From positions 26,122-90,121 of the forward strand of contig DASZHO010000102.1 of assembly GCA_035937795.1 (NCBI GenBank): 64,000 bases of DNA, given 5' to 3'. Of this stretch, positions 43,087-52,396 are shown in pieces. Within the stretch, counting starts at the first letter, position 1. Every line of letters starts with the position of its first letter. The notes beneath the pieces are model-generated. The model ran no database searches. It saw only the letters and a list, made by a program, of their open reading frames with translations, and was not told where the DNA came from. Made by a program: the position numbers and the translations under genes. This DNA is from JAMQPK01 sp035937795. GTDB lineage: Bacteria > Acidobacteriota > Vicinamibacteria > Vicinamibacterales > JAMQPK01.

Positions 43087-43794
43087 CTAGGGCGGCTTGT
43101 CGAACTTGAAACGGTATTTAAGCAGAACCGCAATCGCCTGAACCCCGTCACGCCAGCGGATTTTCTTGCCGCTGGCGCGGTTGCGCGGGTCGAAGCGCAC
43201 CGGCCGCTCGACGATGCGGCGGCGCTGGCGAAGCAGCTTCGCGGTGATCTCCGGCTCGATGTCGAAGCGATTCGACTCGAGTTGCAGGCTGCGCGCGATC
43301 GGCGTCCGCATGATCTTGTAGCAGGTTTCCATGTCGGTGAGCCGGGCGCCGAACAGCATGTTGGTCACCAGCGTCAAGCCACGATTGGCGGTCACCGACA
43401 ACCACGGGCCGGGGGGCCGTCCGCTCAGGAACCGTGAGCCGTAGACGACCTCTGCTTCCCGATCGACGATCGGCTGCACGAGGCCGGCGAGCTGGATCGG
43501 ATCCAGCTCCAGATCTGCGTCCTGAATGGCGATGATGGTGCCGCGCGCCTGCTGCAGCCCGATTCGAATCGCGCTTCCCTTTCCGCCATTGGCCTGCGCG
43601 TGCACGATCGACAGGACACCGGGCACGGGCGAGATTTCATCCAGCGCTTCGGTTGTCCCGTCGGTCGAACCGTCGTTGACGACGACGATCTCGCGCGCAA
43701 CCGGCAGCGGAATCTCGAGCAGGCGCCGGATGACCTGCTGAACCGTCGTTGCTTCGTTGTAGACGGGGACAATGATCGAGAGCAGCTCCGGCAA
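43087..43794 (-). CDS. Family 2 glycosyltransferase (polyprenyl-phosphate sugar synthase-like)
   Basis: A 235-aa GT-A enzyme with LSIIVPVYNEATTV at the start, VVVNDGSTDGT, NGGKGSAIRIGL, the catalytic-metal motif AIQDADLELDP, and a late DMETCYKIM. These match dolichol/undecaprenyl-phosphate mannosyl- or glucosyltransferases. There are no membrane helices of its own. The lipid-linked sugar made here is the likely donor for the GT39-like membrane enzyme encoded 16 bp downstream. Confidence 0.93.
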   Translation of the reverse strand: MPELLSIIVPVYNEATTVQQVIRRLLEIPLPVAREIVVVNDGSTDGTTEALDEISPVPGVLSIVHAQANGGKGSAIRIGLQQARGTIIAIQDADLELDPIQLAGLVQPIVDREAEVVYGSRFLSGRPPGPWLSVTANRGLTLVTNMLFGARLTDMETCYKIMRTPIARSLQLESNRFDIEPEITAKLLRQRRRIVERPVRFDPRNRASGKKIRWRDGVQAIAVLLKYRFKFDKPP

Positions 43795-43804
43795 GGTGCG
43801 CAGA

Positions 43805-44476
43805 TTATGGCTTATGCTTCGCGGGAGCAGGCGCCGGAGTGTATTCGATCGTGGCGCTGCTGATAATCGCGATGGGACGGCCGGGCGCTGAATACGTGGC
43901 AGGCACGCCGTCGCTGCGCACCATCGTGAGCTTCTCCCCGAGAATGCTGACCTGATCGAGCTCCGGTCCGATGTCGACCGAAATCGGCTCCGAGCCGAGC
44001 GGCGCGACCGCTTTCACCCCGCCGGGCCCGGCGCCCCCGCCGATGCGCTCGAGCAAGTCGTCGGCCTTGCGGAACTCGCTTGCGACCACCGCCCTGGTGA
44101 CGAGCGTGTTGTCCAGCGTCAGCACGCCGACGCTGGCCGTGTAGGACGCGAACCCTCGCTTCATGCGCATCTCGTCTTCCGAGTAGGTATGGCGATTGTG
44201 GAGATCGAAATGGAGCGTGAGCATGCCGCGATGCGGCGGGAATTTGATCAGGATGCCCTGCGCGGGATCGCGCCCCGTGAGCACGTCGCAGAAATTCAGC
44301 TTGGTCTTGACGCCGACCCCCAGCGGAGACGGGCACGTGAGGTCGGCCGGTTCCAGCGTCTTCTTCACCACGGGAGGCCGGCGCCGCACCGGAGGCTTGG
44401 TTGTCTGGGCGCCCAGCCCGGTCAGAGTCAACGCCAGAAGAAGAGCGCAAACGAAAGAGCCGGCGCGCGATGTCAC
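43805..44476 (-). CDS. Secreted protein of unknown function
   Basis: A 223-aa protein beginning at GTG 44476 with a signal peptide (SFVCALLLALTLTGLGAQ). A Pro/Arg/Lys-rich linker (TTKPPVRRRPPVVKKT) and a beta-rich domain follow (FCDVLTGRDPAQGILIKFPPHRGMLTLHFDLHNRHTYSEDE to SVDIGPELDQVSILGEKLTMVR). I do not recognise a family. No ATG is available; GTG is the only start that gives an export signal. It lies 10 bp before the GT2 start, so it is probably in the same operon as the glycosyltransferases. Confidence 0.7.
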   Translation of the reverse strand: MTSRAGSFVCALLLALTLTGLGAQTTKPPVRRRPPVVKKTLEPADLTCPSPLGVGVKTKLNFCDVLTGRDPAQGILIKFPPHRGMLTLHFDLHNRHTYSEDEMRMKRGFASYTASVGVLTLDNTLVTRAVVASEFRKADDLLERIGGGAGPGGVKAVAPLGSEPISVDIGPELDQVSILGEKLTMVRSDGVPATYSAPGRPIAIISSATIEYTPAPAPAKHKP

Positions 44477-44485
44477 GAGACTATA

Positions 44486-44534
44486 GTCAAGAGTCCATGG
44501 GAGAAAGTCAACAGTCGGCGGTTGGCAGTCGGCT
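44486..44534. repeat. Degenerate heptanucleotide repeat, AGTCNNN class
   Basis: Units AGTCAAG, AGTCCAT, GGGAGAA, AGTCAAC, AGTCGGC, GGTTGGC, AGTCGGC fill the gap between the folE stop and the next minus-strand gene. Confidence 0.65.
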
Positions 44535-45129
44535 ATTTCTCGATGCAGGTCGTCTCGATGAGGTCCGACGATGCACGCAGGGCGCTGCGCAGTTTGAGCA
44601 GCTCGAGGAACTCCATCCTGGTGCGCGCGTTGTCGCGGAATGCGCCCAGCATCGAGCTGGTAATCGCGAACGAGTTCTGCTTTTCGACGCCCCGCATGGA
44701 CATGCACAGGTGGGTCGCTTCAATGACGACGGCCACGCCCAGCGGACCGGTTTTCTCGCGGATGGTCTCAGCGATCTGGCTGGTCAGCCGCTCCTGAATC
44801 TGCAGGCGGCGCGCAAACACTTCGACGAGCCGGGGAATCTTGCTCAGGCCGATCACCTTGTGGCGCGGAATGTAGGCGACGTGGCACTTGCCGAAAAACG
44901 GCAGCATGTGGTGCTCGCACAGGCTGTAGAAGTCGATGTCCTTGACGATCACCATCTCGCTGTACTCGACGCTGAACAGGGCGTCATTGAGCACCTCGTC
45001 GACGTCCATGTCGTAGCCGCTCGTCAGGAACTTCAAGGCCTTCTCGACACGTTTAGGGGTATTCAGCAGCCCTTCGCGCGTGGGGTCTTCCCCCAGCTCG
45101 GCAAGCAGCTGCTTGATGAGGGATTGCAT
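44533..45129 (-). CDS. folE: GTP cyclohydrolase I, type IA
   Basis: A 198-aa enzyme for the first step of tetrahydrofolate synthesis. Zinc site residues are Cys and His in SLCEHHMLPFFGKCHVAYIP and Cys in THLCMSMRGVEKQNS. The rest (VEVFARRLQIQERLTSQIAETI, TRMEFLEL) is typical and full length. TACAAT-like sequence lies just upstream of the ATG. Heptanucleotide tracts flank the gene on both sides (44486-44534 and 45150-45184). Confidence 0.96.
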   Translation of the reverse strand: MQSLIKQLLAELGEDPTREGLLNTPKRVEKALKFLTSGYDMDVDEVLNDALFSVEYSEMVIVKDIDFYSLCEHHMLPFFGKCHVAYIPRHKVIGLSKIPRLVEVFARRLQIQERLTSQIAETIREKTGPLGVAVVIEATHLCMSMRGVEKQNSFAITSSMLGAFRDNARTRMEFLELLKLRSALRASSDLIETTCIEK

Positions 45130-45149
45130 GCTCGAATTGTACAGGATTC

Positions 45150-45184
45150 GGGCTCAGTGCTCAGGGCGCAGGGCTCAGGGCTTC
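45150..45184. repeat. Heptanucleotide tandem repeat, GGGCTCA class
   Basis: Units GGGCTCA, GTGCTCA, GGGCGCA, GGGCTCA, GGGCTTC between the folE start and the TonB receptor stop, which begins at the end of the tract. Confidence 0.8.
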
Positions 45185-48173
45185 AGAATCTCACGCCGAC
45201 CGAGAATCGGAACATGCGGGGAGACGTGTACGCGAGCGCATTGAGCGGCGTGCCGAAGTTGGCGTTGTAATCCCAGTTGACGCCTCTTACCGGCTTGCTG
45301 GTGAACGGGTTGAACGGCTGCGCGGCAATCACATTCACGCCCTGGCCGATTGTCGTCAGATCGGTCGCGCCGCCGTTACTGAAGACGGCGGCGCCGCAGC
45401 CGCACAACTGGAACTGGTTGAAGACGTTCAGGACTTCTCCGTGGAAGAACAGCTCCGGCTGCGAGCTGCCCGCGTGGGCAACGCGATGGTTGTAGTTCAC
45501 CGAAAGGTCGGTCCGATAGGTCGCCTGCGTGTGAAACGCATCGCGCGCGGTGAAGTAATAGTCCACGGTCGCCGGGGGCGTCTGATAGCCGGGATTGGTA
45601 ACGAACGGCCTGGTGTTCACGCCAGTGCCTAGCGCAGACTGCCCTACCGCGCCGTAAGGCGAGCCTGAGCCCATCTGTTCGATCAAGCCGATGGTCAGCG
45701 TGCCTGGTGACAGCAGGGCGTTGTAGGTGGCCCAGATGCGTGCGCGATGGCGCTGATCGATCGACAGGTCGCCCATCGGCGCGTTCCATGCCGTCTGCTT
45801 GTACTCCGGATAGCTCAATACGTTTGCTCCGCTCGGCCCGGTGTTCACGGTTTCGCCGTCGAGATTTCCGTAGGCATGCGACAGCGTGTAATTCCCACCC
45901 AGATCGAGACGAGACAGGTTGTAGGCGACCTGCGTCACCATACTGGCGTAGCGCCGCCTGACGACATCGGTGTTCTCAACCAGATTCAAGTCGAACGGAT
46001 TGCCAAGTCCGTCGAGGACGCTGCCGGTCGACAGATCGGTACGCAAGCTGTAGAAGTTCCGATACTCGCGGAACGTGCCATCGACGCGAACCATGCCTCG
46101 ATTGCCGAGCGTGCGGCTGACGCCGCCGGCGTATTCGTTCGAATACGGCGAGGTGAGCGGCTTGAGTATTTTCATGTTGAAGCCGGGCAGGATGGCGAGC
46201 ACGGGAGTCATGCTGGTGCCGCCATTGGCGTGGAACCAGTCGAATACCTGCTTGAGCGCAGCGCCTGTCGGCACCAGGGCGCCGCTCGGATCGGGGTTGA
46301 TCGCGGGCCCCGCATAAATCCACCGGTATGTCGCCGAATTTCCCGCGGCCGTGGCGGATCCGGCGAGGTTGCTCGTCAACGCCATCACGTACCGCGCGTA
46401 GCTCGCGGACACCGCCCACCTGGCGTCGCCCGTCGGATCCCAGATCGCCGACAGCCGGGGGCTCAACGACGCCTTGTTGCCCACATTCCGGCCGCCGCCG
46501 TCGGTCGCCTGATTCTTGTCCAGCCGCAAGCCAAGGTTGAAGCTCAGGTGGTTGTTCATGCGCCAGCTGTCATTCACGAAGCCTGAGTGTGTGCGGAGGT
46601 TCGACCCGACGCTCTTCACCAGGATCGGGTCATATTCAATCTGCGTCGTGCCCGCAATGAACTGCGGGTAGATCGTGGCTCCCTGCAGAATCGACGTGGT
46701 GCCACGGATACGATAGTCGCTGCCTGATACGTGCGTGTTCGCCAAGATGTTGTCATTGTACCGGTCGTATCCAAACACGAGACTATGCGCACCCAGCGCC
46801 TTGTCGGAAAGAAAGTACGTCCCCTTGAGAATGACGTCGTTGTTGTTGCGCTGCTCGTCACCGTCGCACGTCGCACCGGAGCAAAACGTCGGGCTCCAGT
46901 AGCGGAGCCCGCCGCGCGCCACGTCGAGGACGAGCGTGCCGTTGATGGGATCGGTGGTGTTCGCTCCTACATTGGTGAGCGTGAAATGCCTGGCGGAATA
47001 CTGCCCCTCCAGGAAGAAGTTCCGGGTCACGACGCCTGTATAGTGCAGGGAATACAAATTCTGCGGATTGCCCTGGTTGGTCAGGCTCTGCAGATCCATC
47101 ACGCTCGAGCCGGTGTAGTTCTTGTACATCTGGTTCATGTTGAGAAACGAGCCCTGAAGCGATTGTCCCGGCTTCAGCGTGTAGGTCAGTTTTCCTTCGT
47201 AGCGCTGCTCATCGTTGGTCCGGACGTACGGAATGTTGGTCGCCACCGTCGTCCGCGTCGACAGCTGTTTCTGGGAGCGCATCGCGCCGAAAAACCACAG
47301 CCGATCCTTCTTCACGGGCCCACCGAACGTCGCCTCGTAGGTCGGGACCGTCTTGTCGGTCTTCAGCGTCAGCGAGGGATTGGTGGCAAGCAGCGTCGAT
47401 TCAAACGGTGTCAGCGAGCGCCAGTTGTCGTTGGCAAACGACGTCCGGAACGATCCGCTGAAGATATTGCCGCCCGATTTGGTAATGACATTGGCAACGC
47501 CGCCGTCGAACCGGCCGTATTCCGCCGACACGCCAGCGGTGGACACCGTCGTCTCCTGGATCGCGTCCTCGATGTAGAGCGTAAAGGGCGATCCGCGGAG
47601 ATTCTCCGTAATGATCGCGCCGTCGAGGGTGAAGAGATTTTCGTAGGACTGCGACCCTGCGATCGTGAACGCGCCCTTTGGCCCGGTGGCATGGACTGCG
47701 GGCGCCATCAGCAGCACGGCATCCAGCGTGCGATTCGTGGGCAGCTCCGCCATGAGCTCCTGCTTGAAGTTGGTCGCCACATCCGCGGTGTTGACGAACG
47801 GCTGCGCTTGCCCGACGACGTTCACCGTTTCATTCACCGGCGCCGGCGACATCGACACGTCGAGGCGCACCGTTTGCGTCCCCGCGACGCTCCGGACTTC
47901 TCTCACGGTCTGGAAATCGCCGATTTCGAACGAGGTGGTGTAGCCGCCGGGAGGTAAGAGCGGCACGATGTAATCGCCGTTGACGCTGGTTGTGGCTGTG
48001 CGTGTCCCCTGGAGATTGGGCCCCATCACGGACACGGACACACCGGGCAGCGGCTGGCCGTCGGCCGACACCACACGCCCTGAAATAATCCCGGTCGGCG
48101 CCTGCGCCCACAACATGGGCGGGGCCAGAAGCGATCCGGCGACCAGGATGAACACTGCTGCTCTGACACGCAT
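45183..48173 (-). CDS. TonB-dependent receptor with N-terminal carboxypeptidase-regulatory domain (Oar-like)
   Basis: A 996-aa outer-membrane protein. A signal peptide (AAVFILVAGSLLAPPMLWAQ) precedes an immunoglobulin-like carboxypeptidase-regulatory domain (GIISGRVVSADGQPLPGVSVSV, SVNGDYIVPLLPPGGYT), a plug domain (around ELPTNRTLDAVLLMAPAV, FDGGVANVITKSGGN) and a long barrel ending in MFRFSVGVRF. Oar-like receptors are numerous in Acidobacteriota; their ligands are mostly unknown. ATG 48173 starts the signal peptide. It is divergent from another such receptor, 338 bp away. Confidence 0.93.
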   Translation of the reverse strand: MRVRAAVFILVAGSLLAPPMLWAQAPTGIISGRVVSADGQPLPGVSVSVMGPNLQGTRTATTSVNGDYIVPLLPPGGYTTSFEIGDFQTVREVRSVAGTQTVRLDVSMSPAPVNETVNVVGQAQPFVNTADVATNFKQELMAELPTNRTLDAVLLMAPAVHATGPKGAFTIAGSQSYENLFTLDGAIITENLRGSPFTLYIEDAIQETTVSTAGVSAEYGRFDGGVANVITKSGGNIFSGSFRTSFANDNWRSLTPFESTLLATNPSLTLKTDKTVPTYEATFGGPVKKDRLWFFGAMRSQKQLSTRTTVATNIPYVRTNDEQRYEGKLTYTLKPGQSLQGSFLNMNQMYKNYTGSSVMDLQSLTNQGNPQNLYSLHYTGVVTRNFFLEGQYSARHFTLTNVGANTTDPINGTLVLDVARGGLRYWSPTFCSGATCDGDEQRNNNDVILKGTYFLSDKALGAHSLVFGYDRYNDNILANTHVSGSDYRIRGTTSILQGATIYPQFIAGTTQIEYDPILVKSVGSNLRTHSGFVNDSWRMNNHLSFNLGLRLDKNQATDGGGRNVGNKASLSPRLSAIWDPTGDARWAVSASYARYVMALTSNLAGSATAAGNSATYRWIYAGPAINPDPSGALVPTGAALKQVFDWFHANGGTSMTPVLAILPGFNMKILKPLTSPYSNEYAGGVSRTLGNRGMVRVDGTFREYRNFYSLRTDLSTGSVLDGLGNPFDLNLVENTDVVRRRYASMVTQVAYNLSRLDLGGNYTLSHAYGNLDGETVNTGPSGANVLSYPEYKQTAWNAPMGDLSIDQRHRARIWATYNALLSPGTLTIGLIEQMGSGSPYGAVGQSALGTGVNTRPFVTNPGYQTPPATVDYYFTARDAFHTQATYRTDLSVNYNHRVAHAGSSQPELFFHGEVLNVFNQFQLCGCGAAVFSNGGATDLTTIGQGVNVIAAQPFNPFTSKPVRGVNWDYNANFGTPLNALAYTSPRMFRFSVGVRF

Positions 48174-48511
48174 GTTGAACCCTGCCTCCCTCACTCTCCC
48201 AGTTATCGGTTTCAGCCGTTTACGCTGTAGCGCAAACCCCTAAACCAGTAAGGATTTGCGGACGAACCCGGGGTCAGAGAAACACTTACGGAGAAACCCT
48301 CACTTCGAGGATTTGGAGTTCTGCCCGGACCTTCACCAAATAATTGGATTTACATGCAATCTGTGACGAATGTAAGGCCAAATTGTTAGCAATTTGATAT
48401 ATTGGGCCGTTGTCGATATTGGCATCGTGTGTGGTTATCAGTTCTCCGGGTTCATTTGCCTTAGACGTTAATAGGAGCGTCCAGGGAACTTCCATCATCG
48501 AAGGAGAAACT
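48174..48511. promoter_or_regulatory. 338-bp region between divergent TonB receptors, with two inverted repeats
   Basis: No gene is supported here. GTTTACGC (48218-48225) and GCGCAAAC (48230-48237) form an imperfect inverted repeat 45 bp from the minus-strand receptor start. CAAATTG (48379-48385) and CAATTTG (48390-48396) form a perfect one, followed by the AT-rich GATATATTG. AAGGAG at 48501-48506 is the ribosome site of the plus-strand receptor. Confidence 0.5.
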
Positions 48512-51500
48512 ATGAATACGGGACGACGGGAACGAAGGCAGGGGGGATTGTTGCTCCTGTGCTTGTTGTTGTCGCTCGGCGCGCTGCTCGGGACTGCAAA
48601 CATATTGCAGGCTCAGGAGCGGACCGGCACGATCAGCGGACAGTTGAAAGACGCCAGTGGCGGCGTACTTCCAGGCGCTACGGTCGTCATCACCAATAAG
48701 ACGACAGGCCGCGTCATCAATCTAACAACCGACGGCTCGGGCATGTACCGCGCTCCTCTCGAACCCGGCTCATATAGCGTGCGGTACGAGTTGAGCGGCT
48801 TCACGCGCCAGGAACAGCCGGACGTGACCTTGCTTTTGGGAAAGACCGTCACGTTGAACGCCGAGATGAAGGTCGGCAACATGAGTGAGGCGGTTCAGGT
48901 GACCGCCGAAACGGCACCTCAGGTTGACACCAAGACCGCAACCGTTTCACATAACGTGACGGCTGAAGAGTTCGATCGGATCCCGAAGGCGCGAACGTTC
49001 CAGGGCGTCGCAGTCTCATCCCCTGGCGTGAATCAAGGAGACATCGAAGGCGGCATCCAGGTCCATGGCGCCAGCGGCGCCGAGAATTCCTACACCGTTG
49101 ATGGCGTCACGACGAGCAGCATCATCTATGGAAGCTCGCGGCAGGATACGGTCTTTGAGTACCTTCAGGAAGTCGAGGTCAAGACCGGCGGCATCGACGC
49201 GCAGTACGGCGGCGCGCTTGGCGGGGTTATCAGCGCGGTCACCAAATCAGGCGGAAACGCGTACCACGGCGAAGGCCACTATTATTTCTCGGGTAACAGC
49301 ATCAGCGCCGGTCCGGTGCAGCGCCTGGTTCTGAGCCCAGTGGACAACAGCACTGTCACGAACCAGCAGGAATCGAAATTCCCGCTGAAACGCAACGAAT
49401 TTGGCGGATCGATTGGCGGTCCGATCGTCAAAGATCGCTTGTTCTTCTTCGGCTCTGTGTCGCCGCGTTTGATCCGCCAAAGCAAAAACTATCTGTTTTC
49501 GAACGGTACCGAGCCAGCGACCACATACAACCAGAAGCAGACGCTGATGCAGGCCTTTGGCAAAATCAGCTACGCGACCCCTGGACGGCTTCAGGCGAAC
49601 TTCAGCGCGCTCACGACTCCAACCAAATCGACCGGTACTCTTCCGGCGTACGGCGGCAACGGCTCGAACTACGCGCTCAGTTCCGGAACCCAGAATGCGC
49701 CCAATAAACCGCGAGGCTTCCAGATCAACCAGACCAGCACCGCGGGGGATCTCAACTGGATGTTCAGCACGAACAGCTCGATCACATTCAGGGGTGGTTA
49801 CTTCCACGATAATTACAAGGACACGGGTATCTCGACCACGACGAGCTACACGTACCAGGTGACCTCCGTGGGATTGGCGAACATTCCCGCCAATCTACAA
49901 GCTCCGAAAGGGACCTTCAACACACCTCGCGTTGAAATTTCTCAACACGATACGACAAGTCGAGGCTACGCTCAGGGTGATTTCACCAGCTCATTCACCG
50001 GCGGCGGCGTCCACTTTCTCAAAGCGGGTGTCGGTTACCAAAAGTCCTCCAATGACGTAAACAACGCCTACCCGGGAGGTTATGTCTACATCTATTGGAA
50101 TCAATCGTTGTCCAACTACAACTCAACGAGCAGAGGAACGGGCACCTACGGATACTACTCGGTGAACGATTTCGGCACATTCGGCAAGGTGGGCGGAGAC
50201 ATTACGTCGCTCTACGTTCAGGATGCGTGGACGCCGACCAATCGCCTCACCTTCAACCTGGGCGTGAGGACGGAGCACGAGCGCGTTCCGTCATTCAATC
50301 CGGACGTCACGAAGTACGCGTTCAACTTCGGGTTTGGCCAGAAACTAGCGCCGCGTCTCGCTGTCAACTACGACGTGCGCGGTGACGGCAAGGTAAAGGC
50401 TTACGCAAGCTGGGGCCGCTATTTCGACTGGACCAAGTACGAAATCGCGCGCGGATCGTTCAACGGCACCGCGGCCGGTCAGCCGACAGGCGACAAATGG
50501 GCTATCTACTATCGAGCGCTAAACACCACTGACATCGGCAGCTTGAATCTGAACAACATGCCGGGCCAGGACCTCTGGCAAAGCCCGACCGGGTTCAGAA
50601 ATCTTCGCGCCACCTCGATTCAATACATCGATCCGAACATCAAGCCGATGTATCAGGACAGCATCAATGGAGGGCTCGATTTTCAGGTGGGGCCAGCCAC
50701 GGTGCTCGGCGTGCACTACGTTCATAACGACCTGAAGCGAACGATCGAAGACTTCAGTGCTCTTGTCGGTGGCGATAGCGTCTATCGCATCGGCAATCCC
50801 GGCGAGGGGACGTCGACGATCTATCCGGCGACGTATCCGGCAACGGCGAACTTCCCGATGCCAAAGCCGAAGCGGCAATACGACGCGCTGGAACTCAGCA
50901 TGAACCGGCGCTTCGCAAGCCGCTGGTTCGCGGCCGCGAACTATACGTACAGCCGTCTCTACGGAAATTACGCAGGCTTGGGGGATTCCGATGAGATCGA
51001 CACGCCCACGACAGGTGTGAGTGCCGGAACTGCCCAACAACAGGGTGGCAGTATTGCTCGCCCCGGCAGCAACTCACACATCGCCTGGGACGTCGACTCG
51101 ATCCTGTATGACTCGAAGGGGCACCTCAACCCACTCGGGCGGCTGGCGACCGATCGTCCGAACGTCGTGAAGCTTTACGGCTCCTATCAATTCCCGATGG
51201 GCACTGAGGTCGGGTTGAACTTTTACGGCGGCACCGGGACCCCTATCACTACCTACGTGATCGCTGGAGACCCCGGCAACAACGGATATTACCCAATGGT
51301 GAACGGGCGTGGCGACATGGGCCGGACGCCGTTTCTGATGCATACCGATCTGTTGATCTCGCACGAGTTCAAGGCGTCACACGAGAGGAAACTGCGGCTG
51401 GAGTTCCAGGTGCTGAACCTGTTCAACCAGAAGACGGCGACGCACATCTTCAACTACCTGAACAAGGGCGCTCCCGGTGGTGGCCAGGTTATTGCCCAGG

Positions 51501-51664
51501 ATGCCATCGACCTCTCGCAGGTGAACTTGCAGGCTGGGTATGATTACAGGGCCCTGATCCTTCAAACCCAGGACGGCGCCAACGCGTTCGATCCACGGTA
51601 TGGGAAACCTGACCTGTGGCAGCCTGGTCTGCAGGGTCAGTTCAGCGTCAGGTATGTTTTCTAG
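48512..51664 (+). CDS. TonB-dependent receptor with N-terminal carboxypeptidase-regulatory domain (Oar-like)
   Basis: A 1050-aa outer-membrane receptor. After the signal (LLLLCLLLSLGALLGTANILQAQ) come a carboxypeptidase-regulatory domain (GTISGQLKDASGGVLPGATVVI, GSYSVRYELSGF), a plug (FQGVAVSSPGVNQGDIEGGIQVHGASGAENSYTVDGV, then GGALGGVISAVTKSGGN), and a large barrel ending in QFSVRYVF. Phe-terminated barrels are inserted by BAM. AAGGAG lies 5 nt before ATG 48512. A strong terminator follows the stop. It is not a close duplicate of the receptor on the other side of the gap. Confidence 0.95.
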   Translation: MNTGRRERRQGGLLLLCLLLSLGALLGTANILQAQERTGTISGQLKDASGGVLPGATVVITNKTTGRVINLTTDGSGMYRAPLEPGSYSVRYELSGFTRQEQPDVTLLLGKTVTLNAEMKVGNMSEAVQVTAETAPQVDTKTATVSHNVTAEEFDRIPKARTFQGVAVSSPGVNQGDIEGGIQVHGASGAENSYTVDGVTTSSIIYGSSRQDTVFEYLQEVEVKTGGIDAQYGGALGGVISAVTKSGGNAYHGEGHYYFSGNSISAGPVQRLVLSPVDNSTVTNQQESKFPLKRNEFGGSIGGPIVKDRLFFFGSVSPRLIRQSKNYLFSNGTEPATTYNQKQTLMQAFGKISYATPGRLQANFSALTTPTKSTGTLPAYGGNGSNYALSSGTQNAPNKPRGFQINQTSTAGDLNWMFSTNSSITFRGGYFHDNYKDTGISTTTSYTYQVTSVGLANIPANLQAPKGTFNTPRVEISQHDTTSRGYAQGDFTSSFTGGGVHFLKAGVGYQKSSNDVNNAYPGGYVYIYWNQSLSNYNSTSRGTGTYGYYSVNDFGTFGKVGGDITSLYVQDAWTPTNRLTFNLGVRTEHERVPSFNPDVTKYAFNFGFGQKLAPRLAVNYDVRGDGKVKAYASWGRYFDWTKYEIARGSFNGTAAGQPTGDKWAIYYRALNTTDIGSLNLNNMPGQDLWQSPTGFRNLRATSIQYIDPNIKPMYQDSINGGLDFQVGPATVLGVHYVHNDLKRTIEDFSALVGGDSVYRIGNPGEGTSTIYPATYPATANFPMPKPKRQYDALELSMNRRFASRWFAAANYTYSRLYGNYAGLGDSDEIDTPTTGVSAGTAQQQGGSIARPGSNSHIAWDVDSILYDSKGHLNPLGRLATDRPNVVKLYGSYQFPMGTEVGLNFYGGTGTPITTYVIAGDPGNNGYYPMVNGRGDMGRTPFLMHTDLLISHEFKASHERKLRLEFQVLNLFNQKTATHIFNYLNKGAPGGGQVIAQDAIDLSQVNLQAGYDYRALILQTQDGANAFDPRYGKPDLWQPGLQGQFSVRYVF

Positions 51665-51705
51665 TTCCAGCTTCGGGTTCTAGGCGGGCAAGCAGCGAGT
51701 ACGGT

Positions 51706-51737
51706 GAGGGGGAGCAGTTGGCTCCCCCTCTTTTTTT
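51706..51737 (+). terminator. Rho-independent terminator after the TonB receptor
   Basis: GAGGGGGAGC (51706-51715) pairs perfectly with GCTCCCCCTC (51721-51730) across a 5-nt loop, followed by seven T. Confidence 0.93.
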
Positions 51738-51899
51738 GTACGATTGTTCGTTTGTGCGGTCGTTCGTTCGCCTTTGTGCGCGCCTTCGTTCACCATTTTG
51801 GTGACAATCCGGGAAAACGACAACAAACCGCCCTCTTTGCGGCCCATCCGGTTCTGGCATGGTTCCTGTATAGGTATCGGCAGACGGAGGGAACGGACC

Positions 51900-52280
51900 A
51901 TGATGACCACCACAATGACCAGAACGCCGAGGGCGGTGAAGTCCACGCAGCAGGTCGTCGTGGTCAGCAAACAGTCCCAGCTGAACGGATTGCTGGAGAC
52001 CGTGCTCGACGCGGGCCAATACGACGTCGTGTTCGTGGAATCCACCGAACACGCTTACAGCCATATCAAACGTCTCTCGCCGGACCTGATTATCGTGTGT
52101 CTGGACATCGACGACATGGACGGGTTCCAAGTGCTGTCGATGCTGAAGTTAGATAACGAAACGAAGAGAATTCCGGTTGTGACGTGCACGGTGAGCAGCG
52201 AGGACGACATCACCCCCGACGAACCGGCCGAACCGCCGGAAGACGTGTTCGGCGAGCCGCCGGCGATATGTATGAACTAG
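51900..52280 (+). CDS. Single-domain response-regulator-like (REC) protein
   Basis: A 126-aa receiver-like protein. VVVVSKQSQLNGLLETVL corresponds to the first strand and helix. IIVCLDIDDMDGFQVLSML holds the probable phospho-acceptor Asp. VVTCTVSSEDD is the strand-4 region with Thr. The acidic pair normally in strand 1 and the late Lys are missing or unclear, so phosphorylation is uncertain. The acidic C-terminus (PDEPAEPPEDVFGEPP) is unusual. GGAGGG precedes ATG 51900. A terminator follows, then a PilZ gene. Confidence 0.78.
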   Translation: MMTTTMTRTPRAVKSTQQVVVVSKQSQLNGLLETVLDAGQYDVVFVESTEHAYSHIKRLSPDLIIVCLDIDDMDGFQVLSMLKLDNETKRIPVVTCTVSSEDDITPDEPAEPPEDVFGEPPAICMN

Positions 52281-52305
52281 CGAAGTGCTTCCAGGGGCAC
52301 AGGTT

Positions 52306-52342
52306 AAGGGGCAAGGCGCGTATAGTCGCCTGCCCCTTTTCT
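52306..52342 (+). terminator. Rho-independent terminator after the REC gene
   Basis: AAGGGGCAAGGCG (52306-52318) pairs with CGCCTGCCCCTT (52327-52338), one bulge, 8-nt loop, followed by a T-rich run. Confidence 0.8.
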
Positions 52343-52396
52343 TTTACCGCTTAGCCGCTCAGCCCTTTCCCGGTCAGTTCCATTACACTACGACCG

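Noticed and set aside
51741..51790. Another heptanucleotide tract rich in GTTCGTT
   Set aside because: No consistent 7-nt period could be followed for more than two units.
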